From Ifrita kowaldi (taxonomy: Eukaryota; Chordata; Aves; Passeriformes; Cinclosomatidae): a stretch of DNA of 64,000 bases. The notes beneath the pieces were generated by a model. That model was not told where the DNA came from. It made no database searches and was given only the letters and a program-made list of their open reading frames with translations. The first letter of the stretch is position 1; every line of letters begins with the position of its first letter. A program made the translations under genes and the position numbers. Location of the stretch: the NCBI GenBank assembly GCA_013398055.1, contig VZRS01003951.1, positions 62,001 to 126,000 on the forward strand, given 5' to 3'. This document shows positions 61,201 through 64,000 of this stretch, piece after piece.

Positions 61201-64000
61201 ACCTGCAGCTTTGTTGTCCCATTAATCCTTCACAGCATCCTCTTTTCATATCCCTCCATTTCAGATCTTAACAAACCATACAAAGTATTCATATCACAGA
61301 CCACCTTCCAAGCACCACCACACACTGTCACACAGCATGACCAACAACAAACCACCTCATTAAAAGATCTGTTCCTTTAGCAACTCACACTTTGTTTAAA
61401 CTCTGCTTTTGGTACATTTAATTCTGTAAATTCTCCTATTTGCAAGTACCAAATACCAAAAAATACTATAAAAAATGTGCCACTTCATAAGCTAAAATTG
61501 CATATCTGGTTAACTGATAAAATGAATATTAAGGATGCATAGATCGTAGGAATTCCTGAAGGCACAAGAACAGAAGTAAAATTGAGGGAATCTGGGTCTT
61601 GTGAAGAACTCCAGCTCCTAATTCTGCACACATCCCTGGTGTGTGCACCAGCGTATATCTTGGGAAAGGTGCATAATCATGGGTCACATTCCTGATTCAT
61701 GCCACCACCAATTTACCAGAGTCCTTCTTAACAAGGATGAGAAAGATGAGGAATTCTACCTAATCCAGTCACAAAATGTCACCTCAGTATGCCAGGTATC
61801 CTGCCCGGGGTAGCTCTTGGAACTCCAGAAGGAAATCCTCAGGTTGCTCTCCTACCTCCTGCAAGATAGAATCCTCATTCTTCTGACTGTGGAAAGATCC
61901 TCAAATTTAAGGAACTTCCTGCAGCATCTCATTTCTCCTACCCAATTCACACTGTAATTTGACCCTGCTTTATTAGCCCCATAAAGTAATAGTAAGGAAT
62001 TTAGGGGACTAAACAGCAATTTCGGCAAGAGAAAAACAAAACTTGGGGGAAAGGAAACCTCCCTCTTTAATTATTCTAAGACTCCTGAGGGATTAGGGTA
62101 TGAGGGAGCAAAAATATTTCCTATCATTCCCTCATCCACTGCCAATATTCACATAATAAATGAAGATTCCTTTTTTGCTGTATTTTTAACACTACAAACT
62201 GGAGGACTTTTTATGGTTCCAGCATGAGAATTCTCACACACACATCATGAATCCTCACATGTATTTTTTTGTTAAAGGACAGAGAAGGATTTTTTTGCCC
62301 TCAGTTTTCATGTGCTGTCATAACATGTTGGACCCAAAAACCAGGAAGATGGTGTCACATCTGCACTGCTGCTCTCGTGGCAAGAGGGTGGCACTGGAAA
62401 GACTACAAACACCCCGTACAGACCAGAGGATGTGTATCAGCACTTCCACAGCTGGAACTGATCCTGTACAACTTTCCTACTCACTGATATTTAATTACTT
62501 TTTCAAACACAATTTCATTAGAAAAAAATAAAAATCAATAAACAGAAAAAAAGGTGAGAACTCCATCACCCTCCCCATTTCCCTGGCATTCCCCACATGG
62601 ATAAACAGGGTTGCTTATGTTCTAGACACAACTCCATCCCTTTGCCACTGAAGCCTTTGGAATATCCACATGAGCATGTCCTGAATCTCTTACTTTTGGA
62701 GACACTCATAGAACCATATCCTTCCAGGCAAATTAAACCAAAGCAACAGGAAATCCTATTTTCATCATGATTTGCATCAGCACCCAATAAACTATGACTG
62801 AAATGAATCTTGTTTTGTGTTTATACTTTGTGGTTTCATAAAGAAGACACAGAATAACCACCAGTCTCTGCCTTTACTGCTATTGAATACTTTACAATGT
62901 GAGCAGTTTGTGTAAGCATATGTTATGTTTTCCAACATTTTTATTATAAAACCATAAAAGTTTCCAATTATTCTATGAAGGGCTGAATTCCTGATGCTAT
63001 TGAAGTACAGTTGAAGGGTGAAGAGGAGTTTTATTTAAATAATAACTGAATTTAAAATGGACTTTGGATGTTGAATGGGTAAGAAAATGCCCTCTACACA
63101 TTTTTGGCATCTAAACAATTCATCAAGATCAAGATGTTTCCTTATCAATTATTTCATTTTTATGTGTTTTATGATTTCTGGAATAACAACCCTGTTAATG
63201 AATCAAGAGTTAACTTGGACGAGCCAAAAAACCTGAAAGTGACACAAAATCCTGGTCCTGCAACTCTCTGTCAAATCCAGTTCCAATCCAACTCTCTGTC
63301 AAATCCAGTTCCAATCCAACTCTCTGCCAAATCCAGCTCCAGTCTAACTCTCTGTCAAATCCAGCTCCAATCCATCCCTAACTTTCCCAGAATCCTCCCT
63401 GTTTTGACTCTAACATTGAGTCAAACCTGAAAAAGTAACTTCGTTTTGCTACTAAGTGTAGTCCTTAAAATGAACTGGTTTGGTTTTTTTTCAAAATGAT
63501 GATTAAACAAAAACTCTTCCTTTCCTGCTTGACTCTTGTTTCCCACCTCTCCCAAACACAAGTCTCTATTCCTCCAGGAGTTATGACTGCTGCCTAAGTG
63601 TTCTGGGGTAAAGAAAGACTATTTAGGATTAAACTTACCCATCACCTACTGCTGTGAGCTGCATCATGCTGAACTACTTGGTCCAGGTGATGACTGCACA
63701 GGCAGGTGACATGCAAGAACCAACAGACAGGAAGACACTCACATCACATGGAATATTCTGATAATTTAGTTAATAAATATTTGCCCAGAAACATATATAA
63801 GCCATGTTTTCTAAGAGCCCATGGTCTGTTGAAGTTTCTCAAGGAACAGCCATATGCTCCATGTGAATGTTTATGCTCCTTTTCCCTCTGCAGCACTAAA
63901 ATCCACAACTCAACTGCTGATATGCTCTTCAATAAGAAGAATCCCCCCTTTCTTTTAAATTAACACATTTACATTCTCTTAGAGTCATTTTCAAGATGCT
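58209..64000 (-). other. Upstream PKNOX1 intron or 5' flank
   Basis: A 5.8-kb AT-rich stretch up to the window edge. Apart from the 28-bp minisatellite at 63261-63372 I see no gene, CR1 copy or CpG-rich promoter. The absence of a CpG island suggests that the PKNOX1 promoter lies further right. Confidence 0.55.
63261..63372. repeat. 28-bp minisatellite, four copies
   Basis: Units start at 63261, 63289, 63317 and 63345 (unit begins caactctctgtcaaatcc). The first two are identical; the third and fourth carry a few substitutions. Confidence 0.95.

Noticed and set aside
63261..63372. Short regular repeats that superficially suggest a CRISPR array
   Set aside because: The units are contiguous without unique spacers and the DNA is vertebrate; this is a minisatellite.

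Overview
This is vertebrate nuclear DNA, almost certainly from a bird. The evidence is intron-rich genes with GT-AG junctions, many truncated CR1 LINE copies with avian-type 3' ends, and protein sequences very close to vertebrate CBS and PKNOX1. No bacterial, viral or plasmid-type gene organisation is present. The species cannot be named from the sequence alone.

Layout. (1) Positions 1-15742 hold the 3' part of CBS (cystathionine beta-synthase) on the + strand: 13 coding exons, starting inside the catalytic domain just upstream of the PLP-binding lysine and running to the stop codon. The first ~106 residues (haem-binding N-terminus) lie off the left edge. (2) Positions ~18850-21633 hold a small two-exon gene on the + strand. 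It has a TATA-type promoter with a GATA motif, a non-coding first exon, and a single coding exon for a 168-residue secreted protein with 20 cysteines after the signal peptide. Its cysteine pattern resembles the N-terminal cysteine-rich segment of fibulin-2. (3) Positions 21.6-33.7 kb are intergenic, AT-richer, and carry five of the CR1 copies. (4) Positions 33714-53483 on the - strand hold the complete coding region of PKNOX1 (PREP1), a TALE homeodomain factor, in ten coding exons encoding 436 residues. A probable non-coding 5' exon lies at 58130-58208. The rest, to 64000, is upstream intron or 5' flank.

CBS and PKNOX1 converge tail to tail, as they do on human chromosome 21. The small cysteine-rich gene sits between them, and I know of no human gene at that place, so it is the most interesting item here. 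Other points: a 373-bp tandem duplication with no difference seen by eye in a PKNOX1 5' intron (real or an assembly artefact), two minisatellites (19-bp and 28-bp units), three tiny upstream ORFs in the PKNOX1 leader, an uncatalogued repeat present twice, and a GC-rich island inside an AT-rich intron.

The three genes do not form a functional pathway. CBS is a cytosolic transsulfuration enzyme, the small protein is extracellular, and PKNOX1 is a nuclear partner of PBX. They are grouped only by conserved synteny.
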